A stretch of 64,000 nucleotides of DNA from Agrobacterium tumefaciens (GCF_013318015.2 NZ_CP115841.1:806001-870000); one strand, 5' to 3'. Shown: positions 11,304-20,712, numbered from the stretch's first letter. A program made the numbers and translations. The notes: generated by a model from the letters alone, not told the origin.

Positions 11304-11762
11304 TCAGTAGGTTCTGACCATGACGGTGCCGAGCAGGAAGTCGTGAACGAGGCGCGAGCGCTCCGTAAACAGGCCTGCAAGCAGGATAAGCGGCGTCAAA
11401 ACCGAGTTGATGATCCAGAAAAGCGCAATGTGCACGGTGGCCAGAAGGAAATCGATTCGCCGTCCGTCCATGCGCGCCATCGCGATGCCCATCGCCCGCA
11501 TGCCGGGTGAGGCCTGCGACGGGCCGCTGAGCGTTACGCCGAAATAAAGTACCGCGACGATGACGAACAGGGCCGGATAGAGGAAGAAGCCGAGACCCAG
11601 CGTAATCACGCCGAGAAAGAAGACGATCACGGCGGCTGGAATGCACAGCAGGAGAACGATCGCGTAATCGATCAGGAACGCGAAGACCCGTCGGCTCAGG
11701 ACGCCGCTATAGGCGCGCCAGTCGTCCGGTGCGACATAGGTAGGGTTCTGGTCGAGGTTCAT
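11304..11762 (-). CDS. RDD-family membrane protein
   Basis: A 152-residue protein with the RDD pattern: conserved Arg and Asp residues in the first helix (SRRVFAFLIDYAIV), two or three more hydrophobic helices, and the PGMRAMGI loop. RDD proteins are small inner membrane proteins, some of them Na+/H+ antiporters; the role here is unknown. It lies between bpt and hemB, with gaps of about 115-180 bp on both sides, so it is probably its own transcription unit. Confidence 0.88.
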   Translation of the reverse strand: MNLDQNPTYVAPDDWRAYSGVLSRRVFAFLIDYAIVLLLCIPAAVIVFFLGVITLGLGFFLYPALFVIVAVLYFGVTLSGPSQASPGMRAMGIAMARMDGRRIDFLLATVHIALFWIINSVLTPLILLAGLFTERSRLVHDFLLGTVMVRTY

Positions 11763-11877
11763 CGGTCGTTTTCTCCTGAGAAGACATGACAGCTCGAAAC
11801 GCGCTTTTCGTCAGGCAGCATTCCGTGTCAGCAAACAATATGGGAAGAAAACGACCGAATACAATAAGCGTCGGCTG

Positions 11878-12891
11878 TCAGCCCTTCGCGAGTTTGCGCG
11901 CGGCTTCCACTGCGAAATAGCTCAGAATGCCATCGCAGCCTGCACGCTTGAAACAGAGAAGCGTTTCCATCATCACGCGCTCGCCGTCGATCCAGCCATG
12001 CATGGCCGCTGCCTTGATCTGGGTATATTCACCGGACACCTGATAGGCGAATGTGGGCAGCCCGAAATTCTCTTTCAGCCGCCAACAGATGTCGAGATAG
12101 GGCAAGCCGGGTTTGACCATCAGCATGTCAGCACCTTCTTCCACGTCGAGCGCTGCGTCGCGGATCGCCTCCATGCCGTTGGCGGGGCTGATGTAATAAC
12201 TGTTCTTGTCCCCCTTCAGCAGTCCGGCCGTCGAAATGGCCTCGCGATACGGACCGTAATAGCCGGAGGAGAATTTCGTGGCATAGGCCATGATGCCGAC
12301 GTTCTGGTGCCCGGCCGCATCCAGGCCGCGGCGGATGGCGCCGATGCGGCCATCCATCATCTCGGACGGAGAAATAATGTCCGAACCGGCATCGGCCTGA
12401 AGGATTGCAGCACGAACGACCTGGTCCACGGTCTCGTCATTGACGATTTCGTCGCCGCGCAGAATGCCGTCATGCCCATGGCTGGTGAAGGGATCGAGCG
12501 CAACATCGGTAATCATGCCGATATTCGGAACCGCTTTTTTGACCGCGATGGTCGCCTGATTAATGAGGTTGTTGGCCTCGAGCGCATTCGAGCCGGTCTC
12601 GTCGCGCAAGTCCATCTCGATATTCGGGAAGGTCGCAATCGCCGGAATGCCGAGATCGGCGGCTTCCTTCGCCGCTTCGACCAGCTTATCGACACTCATG
12701 CGGTTTACGCCGGGCATCGCCGGTATGGGATCGAGGATATTGCTGCCCGGTACGATGAAGACCGGCCAGATGAGATCATCGACGGTCAGGCGGCTTTCCT
12801 GAACCAGACGGCGAGTCCAGTCGGCCTTGCGATTGCGGCGCATGCGGCGATGGCCGGTGATCGCGTCGACCAGATGCGTTTTGTCCTGCAT
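11878..12891 (-). CDS. hemB: delta-aminolevulinic acid dehydratase (porphobilinogen synthase)
   Basis: Condenses two 5-aminolevulinates to porphobilinogen in haem synthesis. The 337-residue protein has both Schiff-base lysine motifs (YATKFSSGYYGP and MLMVKPG). The metal site reads DVALDPFTSHGHDG, with aspartates where zinc enzymes have cysteines, so this is the magnesium-type enzyme known in rhizobia and Pseudomonas. The ATG at 12891 is chosen because GAAGGA lies 9 bases upstream; a longer in-frame opening to 13011 lacks support. Single gene, divergent from the next. Confidence 0.96.
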   Translation of the reverse strand: MQDKTHLVDAITGHRRMRRNRKADWTRRLVQESRLTVDDLIWPVFIVPGSNILDPIPAMPGVNRMSVDKLVEAAKEAADLGIPAIATFPNIEMDLRDETGSNALEANNLINQATIAVKKAVPNIGMITDVALDPFTSHGHDGILRGDEIVNDETVDQVVRAAILQADAGSDIISPSEMMDGRIGAIRRGLDAAGHQNVGIMAYATKFSSGYYGPYREAISTAGLLKGDKNSYYISPANGMEAIRDAALDVEEGADMLMVKPGLPYLDICWRLKENFGLPTFAYQVSGEYTQIKAAAMHGWIDGERVMMETLLCFKRAGCDGILSYFAVEAARKLAKG

Positions 12892-13072
12892 GTAAGAATG
12901 TCCTTCGTATCCCACCCAAGTCAGGAAAGCTGCATAACACGAAGCAAGCGCCGTGCGAATGCGACAATGTTTCCCCCTGGACTTCCCCGGTGGGCGAGGG
13001 TGCTTTGACAAGGCAAGCCGCCGAATTCAATATGGGCTGGTCGCCCGCCCGTCGAAACCGTATCTTCCGGCC

Positions 13073-13510
13073 ATGGAACCTGATTCTCAACCTCTGCCGA
13101 AACGTCCGCTGACGGAAATCCTCTTTCTGGTCTTCATGAGGCTGGTCGCGGTTTCCTGTTTCTGGTTCGGCCTGCAATATTGGGCGATGCTGACGGGATA
13201 TTCTCTCGGCGGGCATGGGCGGTTCGATATGCTTAACCTGCCATGGCGAGTGGCGGGTAGTGCGCTTGCGGTGATTTTCCCCGTCGCAGCGCTCGGTCTC
13301 TGGCTCGGCGCCTCCTGGGGGGCAGTCATGTGGGTCTTGGGTGCCGGCACCCAGATCGCCATGTATAAGGTGTGGCCATATATCTTCGGCGCCAACACGC
13401 TTGTACCCGTCATGCACGGTCTCGTGGCAACCATTTATATACTATTCCTGGTCGCTTTTTGGCTCGATCAGCGCCAGAATGAAGAGCGCGCAAGAATTGA
13501 TTTACCATAA
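13073..13510 (+). CDS. small membrane protein (DUF6163-like)
   Basis: The 145-residue protein has a short polar N-terminus and four hydrophobic segments (about residues 15-35, 50-75, 80-100, 110-130), with a charged C-terminal tail. It resembles conserved rhizobial membrane proteins next to hemB, of unknown function. The start at MEPDSQPLPKRP leaves a complete first helix; upstream in-frame codons overlap the hemB promoter. Confidence 0.75.
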   Translation: MEPDSQPLPKRPLTEILFLVFMRLVAVSCFWFGLQYWAMLTGYSLGGHGRFDMLNLPWRVAGSALAVIFPVAALGLWLGASWGAVMWVLGAGTQIAMYKVWPYIFGANTLVPVMHGLVATIYILFLVAFWLDQRQNEERARIDLP

Positions 13511-13636
13511 GAATAAAGCAGTTTAGCCTGGTTTTCGGTCGAATTTTATTGCTAAGTCTTTGATTTGTAATGCATGGTGATAAGCCAGTCCCGCTTCGCC
13601 ACAAGTTTGACCCACTTGGGAAAATGCAGGTAAGCA

Positions 13637-13646
13637 TTTGTTAATC
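13637..13646 (+). promoter_or_regulatory. TTTGTTAATC element upstream of ldtR
   Basis: The decamer TTTGTTAATC, followed by a base and TA, occurs here 96 bp before the ldtR start and again 53 bp before ldtP (14568-14577). A shared element in front of a MarR regulator and its known target suggests an LdtR-bound or co-regulated promoter; not proven. Confidence 0.5.
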
Positions 13647-13741
13647 GTAGCTTTTAAGTAGAATTTTATGCGCATTGATTAGGTTCTCACTCAAGGCGGG
13701 AGACAAACAAACACACCGCCAAACAAAACAGTGAGGCAGTC

Positions 13742-14254
13742 ATGATCAATAGCAAAGCAAAGCCGCAGGCCGTTGTTGCCGACGCACATGAAGATACCAT
13801 CCGTTCGCTCTACATGGAGTCGCTGCACCTGGTGGAACGTCTCCACCGCCGCCTCCTCGATGTCATCAAGGACGAGTTCGATCGTCAGGGTCGCGATGAT
13901 GTCAACGCCGTTCAGGCGCTCCTGCTGTTCAACATCGGCAATTCCGAACTGACGGCCGGCGAGCTTCGTTCGCGTGGTTATTACCTCGGATCGAACGTCT
14001 CCTACAACGTCAAGAAGCTGGTAGACCTCGGTCTCATCAACCACCAGCGCTCGCGTGTCGACCGCCGCTCGGTCCGCATCAGCCTGACTGAAAAAGGCCA
14101 GGAAATCGCAGAAACGGTTGCTCACCTCTACGAGCGCCACGTCGGCTCGATCGAAAAGGTCGGCGGCATCGGCACCGGCGAGTTCTCCGAAATGAACAAG
14201 CTGCTGCAGCGCCTCGATCGCTTCTGGAACGACTCGATCGCTTATCGTCTCTAA
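13742..14254 (+). CDS. ldtR: MarR-family regulator LdtR
   Basis: A 170-residue winged-helix protein with the MarR helix-turn-helix (ELTAGELRSRGYYLGSNVSYNVKKLVDLGLI) and wing (RSRVDRRSVRISLT). It matches LdtR of Liberibacter and relatives, which controls an adjacent L,D-transpeptidase gene; the same neighbour follows here. The protein should be a dimeric DNA-binding regulator of cell-wall remodelling. Upstream is an AT-rich 230-bp promoter region. Recognition rests on sequence memory and gene order. Confidence 0.85.
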   Translation: MINSKAKPQAVVADAHEDTIRSLYMESLHLVERLHRRLLDVIKDEFDRQGRDDVNAVQALLLFNIGNSELTAGELRSRGYYLGSNVSYNVKKLVDLGLINHQRSRVDRRSVRISLTEKGQEIAETVAHLYERHVGSIEKVGGIGTGEFSEMNKLLQRLDRFWNDSIAYRL

Positions 14255-14553
14255 TTCCGCGGCGGTTTCACTGTTAGCGCCGGGGGCATCGGTTTGCCTC
14301 CGGCTTGCGGATTCGTGTTGGAGGCGCCGTTCACCTGTGCGTGTCAAGCCCGGTCTACTAGGTGCGTTTTCGCCCTGTTTTGCAGGCATACACAGCTTCG
14401 TGAGAAAAGGTCCGTGACACGAATTGGCCATATTGATATGGGACCCGCAAAGGTGAAGGAGCCGGCGGTTTCTCCTGCTGTCGTGGCAAGTCCCGACTGT
14501 TCTGCCAGACAATAGCGCCCAGACCATGGGTATTGAGCATTACCGGCCGGCAG

Positions 14554-14577
14554 ACACGTTGTACGTGTTTGTTAATC
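14554..14577 (+). promoter_or_regulatory. palindrome plus shared decamer in the ldtP promoter
   Basis: A perfect inverted repeat ACACGT-TGT-ACGTGT (14554-14568) directly adjoins TTTGTTAATC (14568-14577), the decamer also found before ldtR. It lies in the 375-bp gene-free stretch 14255-14629, where I see no other feature. A candidate regulator site for ldtP. Confidence 0.5.
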
Positions 14578-14629
14578 ATATTGATTTAGGCATTGTTGAG
14601 AATGCCGAAGAGAGTGGCTGGTAGGTAGA

Positions 14630-15961
14630 ATGACAAAAAAATCCGTTTCCGAATCCGTATCGCGCCGTGCGCTTCTGCGCTCGGCTGTTTCCGTTGGTGT
14701 TGCCGCGCTTGCCGCGCCGGCCCTGGCGCAGAATGCGCTCAACGATCTCATGGGCTCATCGCGGCGCGGCAACTGGGATGACCAGTTCGACGCGAATTCG
14801 TCGCGTTCCGCCGTTGGCGTCGTTTCCAACAATCCGGTTCTCGGACGGGAAGCGCCTGTCTACATGCAGCAGGCGATCATGCAATATCAGCAGATCGTGC
14901 AGAATGGCGGCTGGCCGGACGTACCCGTCACCCAGCAGCGTCTCCAGATCGGCGTTTCCGATCCTTCCGTTCAGGCGCTTCGCCAGCGATTGATGGTTTC
15001 CGGCGACCTGCCGCGCGAAGCTGGCATTTCCAGCGCCTTCGATTCTTATGTCGATGGTGCGTTGAAGCGCTTCCAGGCCCGCCACGGCCTTCCCGCCGAT
15101 GGTGTCAGCGGCGAATATACGACCAAGGCGCTCAATGTTTCGGCCCAGATCCGTCTGGCGCAGTTGCAGACCAACCTCGTGCGCATTCAGTCCATGTCCG
15201 GCGATCTCGGCCAGCGTCACCTGATGGTGAACATTCCGGCCGCTGTCATCGAGGCGGTTGAGAATGAGCGCGTCGTCCTGCGCAACACCGCCGTCGTCGG
15301 TCGCGCCAGCCGCCCGACGCACGTCATCAATTCCAAGATTTACGAAGTCATCCTCAACCCTTACTGGACAGCGCCGCGCTCGATCGTCGAAAAGGACATC
15401 GTGCCGCTGATGCAGAAGGACCCGACCTATCTGGAGCGGAACAACATCCGCCTCATCGACGGCAAGGGACAGGAAGTTTCGCCGACGGCGGTCGACTGGT
15501 TTGCGCCAAAGGCACCGAACCTGATGTTCCGCCAGGACCCCGGCAAGATCAACGCCATGTCCTCGACGAAGATCAACTTCCACAATCCGAACAACGAATA
15601 TATGCACGACACGCCGCAGCAGGGTCTGTTCAACAAGCTGATGCGGTTCGAATCGTCCGGCTGCGTGCGCGTACAGAACGTGCGAGACCTCACAAGCTGG
15701 CTGCTGCGCGACACGCCCGGCTGGTCGCGTCAGGAAATGGAACGCGTCATCGCCACCCGCGTCAACACACCGATCAAGCTGGCGCAGGAAGTGCCTGTCT
15801 ATTTCGTCTATATCACCGCATGGTCGGCGAAGGACGGCGTGGTGCAGTTCCGCGACGACATCTATGAAAAGGACGGCAACGCCGAACTGGCGCTCAACAC
15901 CACCACCGGCATCGAACAGCCGGCTGGACCTGTCGACGACGACCTGTTGCCGCGCAACTGA
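14630..15961 (+). CDS. ldtP: L,D-transpeptidase LdtP
   Basis: Forms 3-3 cross-links in peptidoglycan or links proteins to it, in the periplasm. The N-terminus is an export signal with a paired-arginine motif (SRRALLRS) and cleavage near PALAQ, so Tat export is possible. A peptidoglycan-binding module (RFQARHGLPADGVSGEYT, about residues 145-165) comes before the YkuD catalytic domain, whose motif HDTP ... SSGCVRVQN puts the nucleophile at Cys345. The 443-residue length is long for the family, partly from the N-terminal module. It follows ldtR in the same direction, with its own promoter region. Confidence 0.92.
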   Translation: MTKKSVSESVSRRALLRSAVSVGVAALAAPALAQNALNDLMGSSRRGNWDDQFDANSSRSAVGVVSNNPVLGREAPVYMQQAIMQYQQIVQNGGWPDVPVTQQRLQIGVSDPSVQALRQRLMVSGDLPREAGISSAFDSYVDGALKRFQARHGLPADGVSGEYTTKALNVSAQIRLAQLQTNLVRIQSMSGDLGQRHLMVNIPAAVIEAVENERVVLRNTAVVGRASRPTHVINSKIYEVILNPYWTAPRSIVEKDIVPLMQKDPTYLERNNIRLIDGKGQEVSPTAVDWFAPKAPNLMFRQDPGKINAMSSTKINFHNPNNEYMHDTPQQGLFNKLMRFESSGCVRVQNVRDLTSWLLRDTPGWSRQEMERVIATRVNTPIKLAQEVPVYFVYITAWSAKDGVVQFRDDIYEKDGNAELALNTTTGIEQPAGPVDDDLLPRN

Positions 15962-15999
15962 TCCGGCGCTGCCATCAGGTTTTTATATTTAAGTGAAAG

Positions 16000-16027
16000 G
16001 CCGCACCCCGTCGGGTGCGGCTTTTTT
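16000..16027 (+). terminator. rho-independent terminator after ldtP
   Basis: Perfect 9-bp stem GCCGCACCC/GGGTGCGGC, loop CGTC, followed by six T residues. Confidence 0.93.
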
Positions 16028-16087
16028 CATTTTCGCTGCTGGTTTTGAAAAAACAGCTGCCGTTTTTTGTCGCAACGTCGCAGTTTG

Positions 16088-16127
16088 ACGGGCAAATCTC
16101 GCTGCCCGTATTGCTCTTGTTCGGGCA
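16088..16127 (+). promoter_or_regulatory. mutually exclusive hairpins in the glyA leader
   Basis: TGCCCG(T) at 16103-16109 can pair with ACGGGCA at 16088-16094 or with CGGGCA at 16122-16127, giving two competing stems about 45-80 bases before the glyA start. This is the layout of an attenuator or riboswitch-like control element; no known riboswitch is recognised. Confidence 0.4.
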
Positions 16128-16171
16128 GGGCGCTAAGACGCCATCGCATTACTGTTTCAGGAGCCTTCACC

Positions 16172-17461
16172 ATGTCGAACACAGATGCTTTCTTCTCCCG
16201 TCCGCTTGCCGAAGTCGATCCGGATATTTTCGGCGCGATCGAGAAGGAACTGGGTCGCCAGCGCCACGAGATCGAACTGATCGCCTCGGAAAACATCGTT
16301 TCCCGCGCTGTGCTTGAAGCGCAGGGTTCGATCATGACCAACAAATATGCCGAAGGTTATCCGGGCAAGCGTTATTACGGCGGCTGCCAGTTCGTAGACA
16401 TTGCTGAAGAGCTTGCCATCGAGCGCGCCAAGAAGCTGTTCGGCGTCAACTTCGCCAACGTCCAGCCAAATTCCGGTTCGCAGATGAACCAGGCCGTGTT
16501 CCTCGCGCTGCTCCAGCCGGGCGACACCTTCATGGGTCTCGACCTGAACTCCGGAGGCCATCTCACGCACGGTTCGCCGGTCAACATGTCCGGCAAGTGG
16601 TTCAACGTCGTGTCTTACGGCGTGCGCGAAGGCGACAACCTGCTCGACATGGACGAGGTGGAGCGCAAAGCCAAGGAAACCCGGCCGAAGCTTATCCTTG
16701 CTGGCGGCACCGCCTATTCCCGTATCTGGGACTGGAAGCGCTTCCGAGAGATCGCCGATGAAGTCGGCGCCTATCTGATGGTCGATATGGCCCACATCGC
16801 TGGTCTCGTTGCCGGTGGCCAGCATCCGTCGCCGTTCCCGCATTGCCACGTTGCCACCACGACGACGCACAAGTCGTTGCGCGGCCCGCGTGGCGGCATG
16901 ATCCTCACCAATGACGAGGATCTGGCCAAGAAGTTCAACTCCGCCGTTTTCCCCGGCCTGCAGGGCGGTCCGCTGATGCACGTCATCGCCGCAAAGGCAG
17001 TTGCCTTCGGTGAAGCTTTGCAGCCGGAATTCAAGGATTACGCCGCACAGGTCGTCAAGAACGCCAAGGCGCTTGCCGAAACGCTGATCGAAGGTGGTCT
17101 TGATGTCGTCTCCGGCGGCACCGACAACCACCTGATGCTGGTTGACCTTCGCAAGAAGAACGCCACCGGCAAGCGTGCTGAAGCAGCTCTCGGTCGCGCC
17201 TACGTCACCTGCAACAAGAACGGCATTCCTTTCGATCCGGAAAAGCCCTTCGTCACCTCGGGTGTGCGTCTCGGCACGCCGGCTGGCACGACGCGCGGTT
17301 TCAAGGAAGCGGAATTCCGCGAAATCGGCAAGCTGATCGTCGAGGTTCTCGATGGTCTGAAGGTCGCCAATTCGGATGAGGGCAACGCTGCTGTTGAAGC
17401 TGCGGTGCGCGAAAAGGTCGTCGGCCTGACTGACCGTTTCCCGATGTATCCGTACATGTAA
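16172..17461 (+). CDS. glyA: serine hydroxymethyltransferase
   Basis: Interconverts serine and glycine with tetrahydrofolate, the main source of one-carbon units. The 429-residue PLP enzyme has the lysine motif [14 protein letters not shown] with the Schiff-base residue at Lys234 and the N-terminal IASENIVS motif. The ATG at 16172 is preceded by CAGGAG. A strong terminator lies upstream, and nrdR starts 12 bases downstream, so glyA heads a glyA-nrdR-ribD-ribE transcription unit. Confidence 0.97.
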   Translation: MSNTDAFFSRPLAEVDPDIFGAIEKELGRQRHEIELIASENIVSRAVLEAQGSIMTNKYAEGYPGKRYYGGCQFVDIAEELAIERAKKLFGVNFANVQPNSGSQMNQAVFLALLQPGDTFMGLDLNSGGHLTHGSPVNMSGKWFNVVSYGVREGDNLLDMDEVERKAKETRPKLILAGGTAYSRIWDWKRFREIADEVGAYLMVDMAHIAGLVAGGQHPSPFPHCHVATTTTHKSLRGPRGGMILTNDEDLAKKFNSAVFPGLQGGPLMHVIAAKAVAFGEALQPEFKDYAAQVVKNAKALAETLIEGGLDVVSGGTDNHLMLVDLRKKNATGKRAEAALGRAYVTCNKNGIPFDPEKPFVTSGVRLGTPAGTTRGFKEAEFREIGKLIVEVLDGLKVANSDEGNAAVEAAVREKVVGLTDRFPMYPYM

Positions 17462-17473
17462 GGACGTAAAGAG

Positions 17474-17953
17474 ATGCGCTGCCCATTTTGCGGTTCCGAA
17501 GACACACAGGTCAAGGACTCGCGTCCGGCGGAGGATAACACCTCCATCCGCCGGCGGCGCATCTGCCCCGATTGCGGCGGCCGCTTCACGACCTATGAGC
17601 GCGTGCAACTGCGCGAGCTGATGGTCATCAAGAAAAGCGGCCGCAAGCTGCCCTTCGACCGGGAAAAGCTGGTGCGATCCTTCGAGATCGCGCTACGCAA
17701 ACGCCCGGTTGACCGGGACCGGATCGAGCGAGCCGTCTCGGGCATTGCTCGCCGTCTGGAAAGTTCCGGCGAGACGGAAATTCCCTCGGAAGAAATCGGC
17801 CTCCAGGTGCTTGAAGCGCTGAAGAGCCTCGATGACGTGGCCTTCGTACGCTACGCCTCGGTCTATCGCGATTTCAGTCATGCCGAGGATTTCGAGAACG
17901 TGATTGCCGAAATCAACGCCAAGATCGCCCGAGATACAGACGCCGGAGCATAG
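17474..17953 (+). CDS. nrdR: transcriptional repressor NrdR
   Basis: A 159-residue zinc-ribbon/ATP-cone regulator that senses ATP/dATP and represses ribonucleotide reductase genes. The zinc ribbon (CPFCGSEDT ... CPDCGGRF) and the ATP-cone ([17 protein letters not shown]) are both complete. It lies between glyA and ribD with gaps of 12 and 2 bases, a cluster common in proteobacteria. Confidence 0.97.
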   Translation: MRCPFCGSEDTQVKDSRPAEDNTSIRRRRICPDCGGRFTTYERVQLRELMVIKKSGRKLPFDREKLVRSFEIALRKRPVDRDRIERAVSGIARRLESSGETEIPSEEIGLQVLEALKSLDDVAFVRYASVYRDFSHAEDFENVIAEINAKIARDTDAGA

Positions 17954-17955
17954 AC

Positions 17956-19206
17956 GTGACGAGCCGCGCCGATGACGAAAAATTCATGGCCCGGGCAATC
18001 GAGGTTTCCCTGCGTCATCAGGGTCAAACCGAGACCAATCCCTCCGTCGGTTGCGTTCTCGTCAAGGACGGAAAAATCATCGCCGAAGCGGTGACCGCCA
18101 TTGGCGGCCGCCCTCATGCCGAACGCCAGGCGCTGGAAATCGCCGGCGAAGCGGCGCGCGGCGCAACAGCCTATGTCACCCTCGAACCCTGCTCGCACTG
18201 GGGCAAGACGCCGCCCTGCGCCAATGCGCTGGTCGAATACGGCGTGGCCCGTGTCGTTGTAGCGGTTGACGACCCGGACGAGCGTGTTTCCGGTCGTGGT
18301 TACTCCATCCTGCGGGAGGCGGGCATTGTCGTGGAAACCGGCCTGCTGCGCGAACAAGGCAAGAGAGCGCTTGCAGGTTACCTCACACGCCAGGTGAAAA
18401 AACGCCCGCATGTGATTCTGAAGCTTGCGATTTCCGCTGATGGCATGATCGGCAGGAGAGGCGAGCGGCAGGTGGCGATCACCGGGCGCGAGGCTCGCCA
18501 CGCCGTGCATGAACTCCGGGCGCATTGTGATTGCATCCTTGTGGGGATCGGGACTGCGATTGCGGATGATCCGGAACTGACGGTTCGCATTGACGGTATC
18601 GAGGATCGCTCGCCGGTGCGCATCGTGCTGGATCGGCATTTTGAATTGCCGCTGACGTCGAACCTGGTGAAGACGGCGCGCGAAGTACCGGTGATCGTTG
18701 CGGTCGCGGCGTTACCCCCCTCTGCCCTGCCGGACATCTCCCCCTCAAGGGGGGAGATCGGCAAGGGGCTGGCCGCTCGCTCAAATTTTGACTCCACCTC
18801 TCATTCGTTAACCTTCGATGTCGGGCAAGGCAGCGCCCCATCGATCTCCCCCCTTGAGGGGGAGATGCTCGGCAGGGCAGAGGGGGGTAGCCCCGACCAC
18901 CGTCGCCAACAACTGATCGACGCAGGCGTCGAAATCCTTCAAGCACCAACCCTCGAGAACCTCCTTCACATTCTCGCTGAACGCGGTATGTCGGAACTTC
19001 TGGTCGAAGGCGGCGCTTTTGCCGCAAAATCGTTCCTTGAAGCCGATCTCGTGGACCGTATCATGCTGTTTGAAAGCCCGGTCGTGGTTGGTGAAGGCGG
19101 GATTGAAACGCCGCTCAGCCGTGCCGATATTCCGGGCGATTATGTTTTGGTCAGCGAAACCGCCTACGGGCCGGATCGCTGCTTCGATTATGAAAGGCCG
19201 CTTTGA
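17956..19206 (+). CDS. ribD: bifunctional riboflavin deaminase/reductase, with repeat-derived insert
   Basis: Deaminates and then reduces the pyrimidine intermediate of riboflavin synthesis. The N-terminal deaminase has the zinc motif HAE ... PCSHWGKTPPC; the C-terminal reductase begins near KLAISADG and ends with ELLVEGG and the usual tail. At 416 residues it is longer than typical RibD (about 360-380). The excess lies at about residues 253-311, where two inverted copies of a chromosomal palindromic repeat run through the frame and are translated. The insert sits in the reductase between the AREVPVIVA strand and the LIDAGVEIL helix, a loop position, so the enzyme may still work. The stop overlaps the ribE start (TGATG). 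Confidence 0.95.
   Translation: MTSRADDEKFMARAIEVSLRHQGQTETNPSVGCVLVKDGKIIAEAVTAIGGRPHAERQALEIAGEAARGATAYVTLEPCSHWGKTPPCANALVEYGVARVVVAVDDPDERVSGRGYSILREAGIVVETGLLREQGKRALAGYLTRQVKKRPHVILKLAISADGMIGRRGERQVAITGREARHAVHELRAHCDCILVGIGTAIADDPELTVRIDGIEDRSPVRIVLDRHFELPLTSNLVKTAREVPVIVAVAALPPSALPDISPSRGEIGKGLAARSNFDSTSHSLTFDVGQGSAPSISPLEGEMLGRAEGGSPDHRRQQLIDAGVEILQAPTLENLLHILAERGMSELLVEGGAFAAKSFLEADLVDRIMLFESPVVVGEGGIETPLSRADIPGDYVLVSETAYGPDRCFDYERPL
18715..18771 (+). repeat. palindromic repeat, copy 1, inside ribD
   Basis: Begins with CCCCCCTCTGCCCTGCCG and holds the hairpin ATCTCCCC...GGGGAGAT (18736-18758). This sequence type is usually intergenic in Rhizobiales; here it is read in frame as part of RibD. 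Confidence 0.85.
18830..18887 (-). repeat. palindromic repeat, copy 2 (inverted), inside ribD
   Basis: The reverse complement of this stretch repeats copy 1 almost base for base through its first 45 positions, including the CCCCCCTCTGCCCTGCCG edge and the core hairpin (18844-18866). The two copies face each other across about 58 bases. Confidence 0.85.
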
Positions 19207-19817
19207 TGTTTACCGGAATTGTCACCGATGTTGGAACCGTGTCCGAGTTGGAAGCTCTGGCGGAAGGCATTCGTCTGCGGGTGGCGACCAATTACGATCC
19301 CAAGACCATCGATATGGGCGCATCGATCTCCCATGGCGGCGTCTGCCTGACGGTGACCAAACTGCCCGAAGACGGCAGCAACGAGCGCTGGTACGAGGTC
19401 GAGGCCTGGGAAGAGGCATTGCGCCTGACGACGATTGCGGGCTGGCAGAAGGGCACGCACGTCAATCTGGAGCGCGCGCTGAAGATTGGCGACGAGCTTG
19501 GCGGTCACATCGTTTCCGGCCATGTCGATGGCAAGGCGGAGATTCTGTCGGTCGAGCCGGAAGGTGAGGCGGTCCGTATCCGCCTGCGCGCGCCCGACCA
19601 TCTGGCGAAATTCGTGGCGCCCAAGGGTTCCATTGCACTCGATGGCACTTCTCTGACCGTCAATGCGGTCGACGGAACGGATTTCGACGTGCTCCTGATC
19701 CGCCATACGCTCACAGTCACCACATGGGGTGAGCGCCAACCGGGTGATTTCGTCAATTTCGAAGTCGACACCATGGCGCGATATGCCGCAAGGCTTGCGG
19801 AGTTTCCCTCGGCGTAA
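19206..19817 (+). CDS. ribE: riboflavin synthase alpha chain
   Basis: Dismutates two lumazines to riboflavin. The 203-residue protein shows the internal duplication of the family: two beta-barrel halves, each with a substrate loop (MFTGIV ... GVCLTV; GHIVSGHVDG ... SLTVNAV). The ATG at 19206 shares its A with the ribD stop, so translation is coupled. Last gene of the glyA-nrdR-ribD-ribE unit. The following 262 bp to the next gene hold a small GCCCAA/TTGGGC hairpin without a T-run and little else. Confidence 0.96.
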   Translation: MFTGIVTDVGTVSELEALAEGIRLRVATNYDPKTIDMGASISHGGVCLTVTKLPEDGSNERWYEVEAWEEALRLTTIAGWQKGTHVNLERALKIGDELGGHIVSGHVDGKAEILSVEPEGEAVRIRLRAPDHLAKFVAPKGSIALDGTSLTVNAVDGTDFDVLLIRHTLTVTTWGERQPGDFVNFEVDTMARYAARLAEFPSA

Positions 19818-20079
19818 CACCTTTCGGCATCTATTGTGCTGAAATACACTCTCGGCCTTGAGCCGGTATCCGACTGGCCCAAATCCTTGGGCTGAAAAGA
19901 CTCTTGCCGTCGCGCAGACGCGCGTTGACTGGATTACCTCTCAAGGCCAGAATGCCGGATAGACTTTACCGTCCTCCGCCATCGCGACAGATCAGTTGTT
20001 GTCCCGCACTCCGCTTTCGATTGACGCGCAAACACTATAAAGACGTCTTTAGGCCCAAACGGGGTAGGGGGATTACGAC

Positions 20080-20712
20080 ATGCCGTCTTTCGAACTGCTG
20101 ACAGCCTTTTTCATCACCACCGCCCTGTTTGCCTATATTCCCGGCCCGGCCATGCTTTATGCGGCGGCGCAGACCATGGCGCGCGGCCGGTTTGCCGGGC
20201 TGATGGCGGTGCTTGGCATCCATGTCGGCTGCTATTTCCATATCGTCGCCTCTGCGGCGGGGCTTTCGGTGCTGTTCCAGGCGGTGCCGTGGCTTTATCT
20301 GGCCGTGAAGCTGTGTGGCGCGCTTTATCTCATCTGGCTCGGCTTCTCGATGCTGCGCAGCAAGCTTGAAGGTGAGACCGTCAATCTGACCATCGAACCG
20401 AAATCGGCAAGGCGCGCCTTCATCGACAGCATCATCGTCGACGTGCTCAATCCGAAGACGGCGCTGTTCTTTCTGGCGTTTCTGCCGCAATTCGTTGATC
20501 CGGCGGCGGCCTTTCCGATCTGGCTGCAATTGCTGATCCTCGGTATTGCCGTCAATTTCATTTTTTCCTCCGCCGATCTGGTTGGCGTGCTTCTGGCGGG
20601 CGCGATGGTCGGGCGGCTCAAGCGCTCCAGCAGGGTGCAGGTGCTTGCCCGTCGCACTGCGGGAACGGTGCTGATGGGGCTTGGCGTGCATCTGGCTTTC
20701 CAGAAAACCTGA
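20080..20712 (+). CDS. LysE/RhtB-family amino acid exporter
   Basis: A 210-residue inner membrane protein with six hydrophobic segments and the LysE/RhtB N-terminal motif (IPGPAMLYAAAQTMARGR) plus the NPKTALFFLAFLPQFV motif of helix 4. Such proteins export amino acids or their derivatives; the substrate is not evident. It splits the riboflavin genes (ribDE from ribH) and has its own promoter region. Confidence 0.9.
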   Translation: MPSFELLTAFFITTALFAYIPGPAMLYAAAQTMARGRFAGLMAVLGIHVGCYFHIVASAAGLSVLFQAVPWLYLAVKLCGALYLIWLGFSMLRSKLEGETVNLTIEPKSARRAFIDSIIVDVLNPKTALFFLAFLPQFVDPAAAFPIWLQLLILGIAVNFIFSSADLVGVLLAGAMVGRLKRSSRVQVLARRTAGTVLMGLGVHLAFQKT

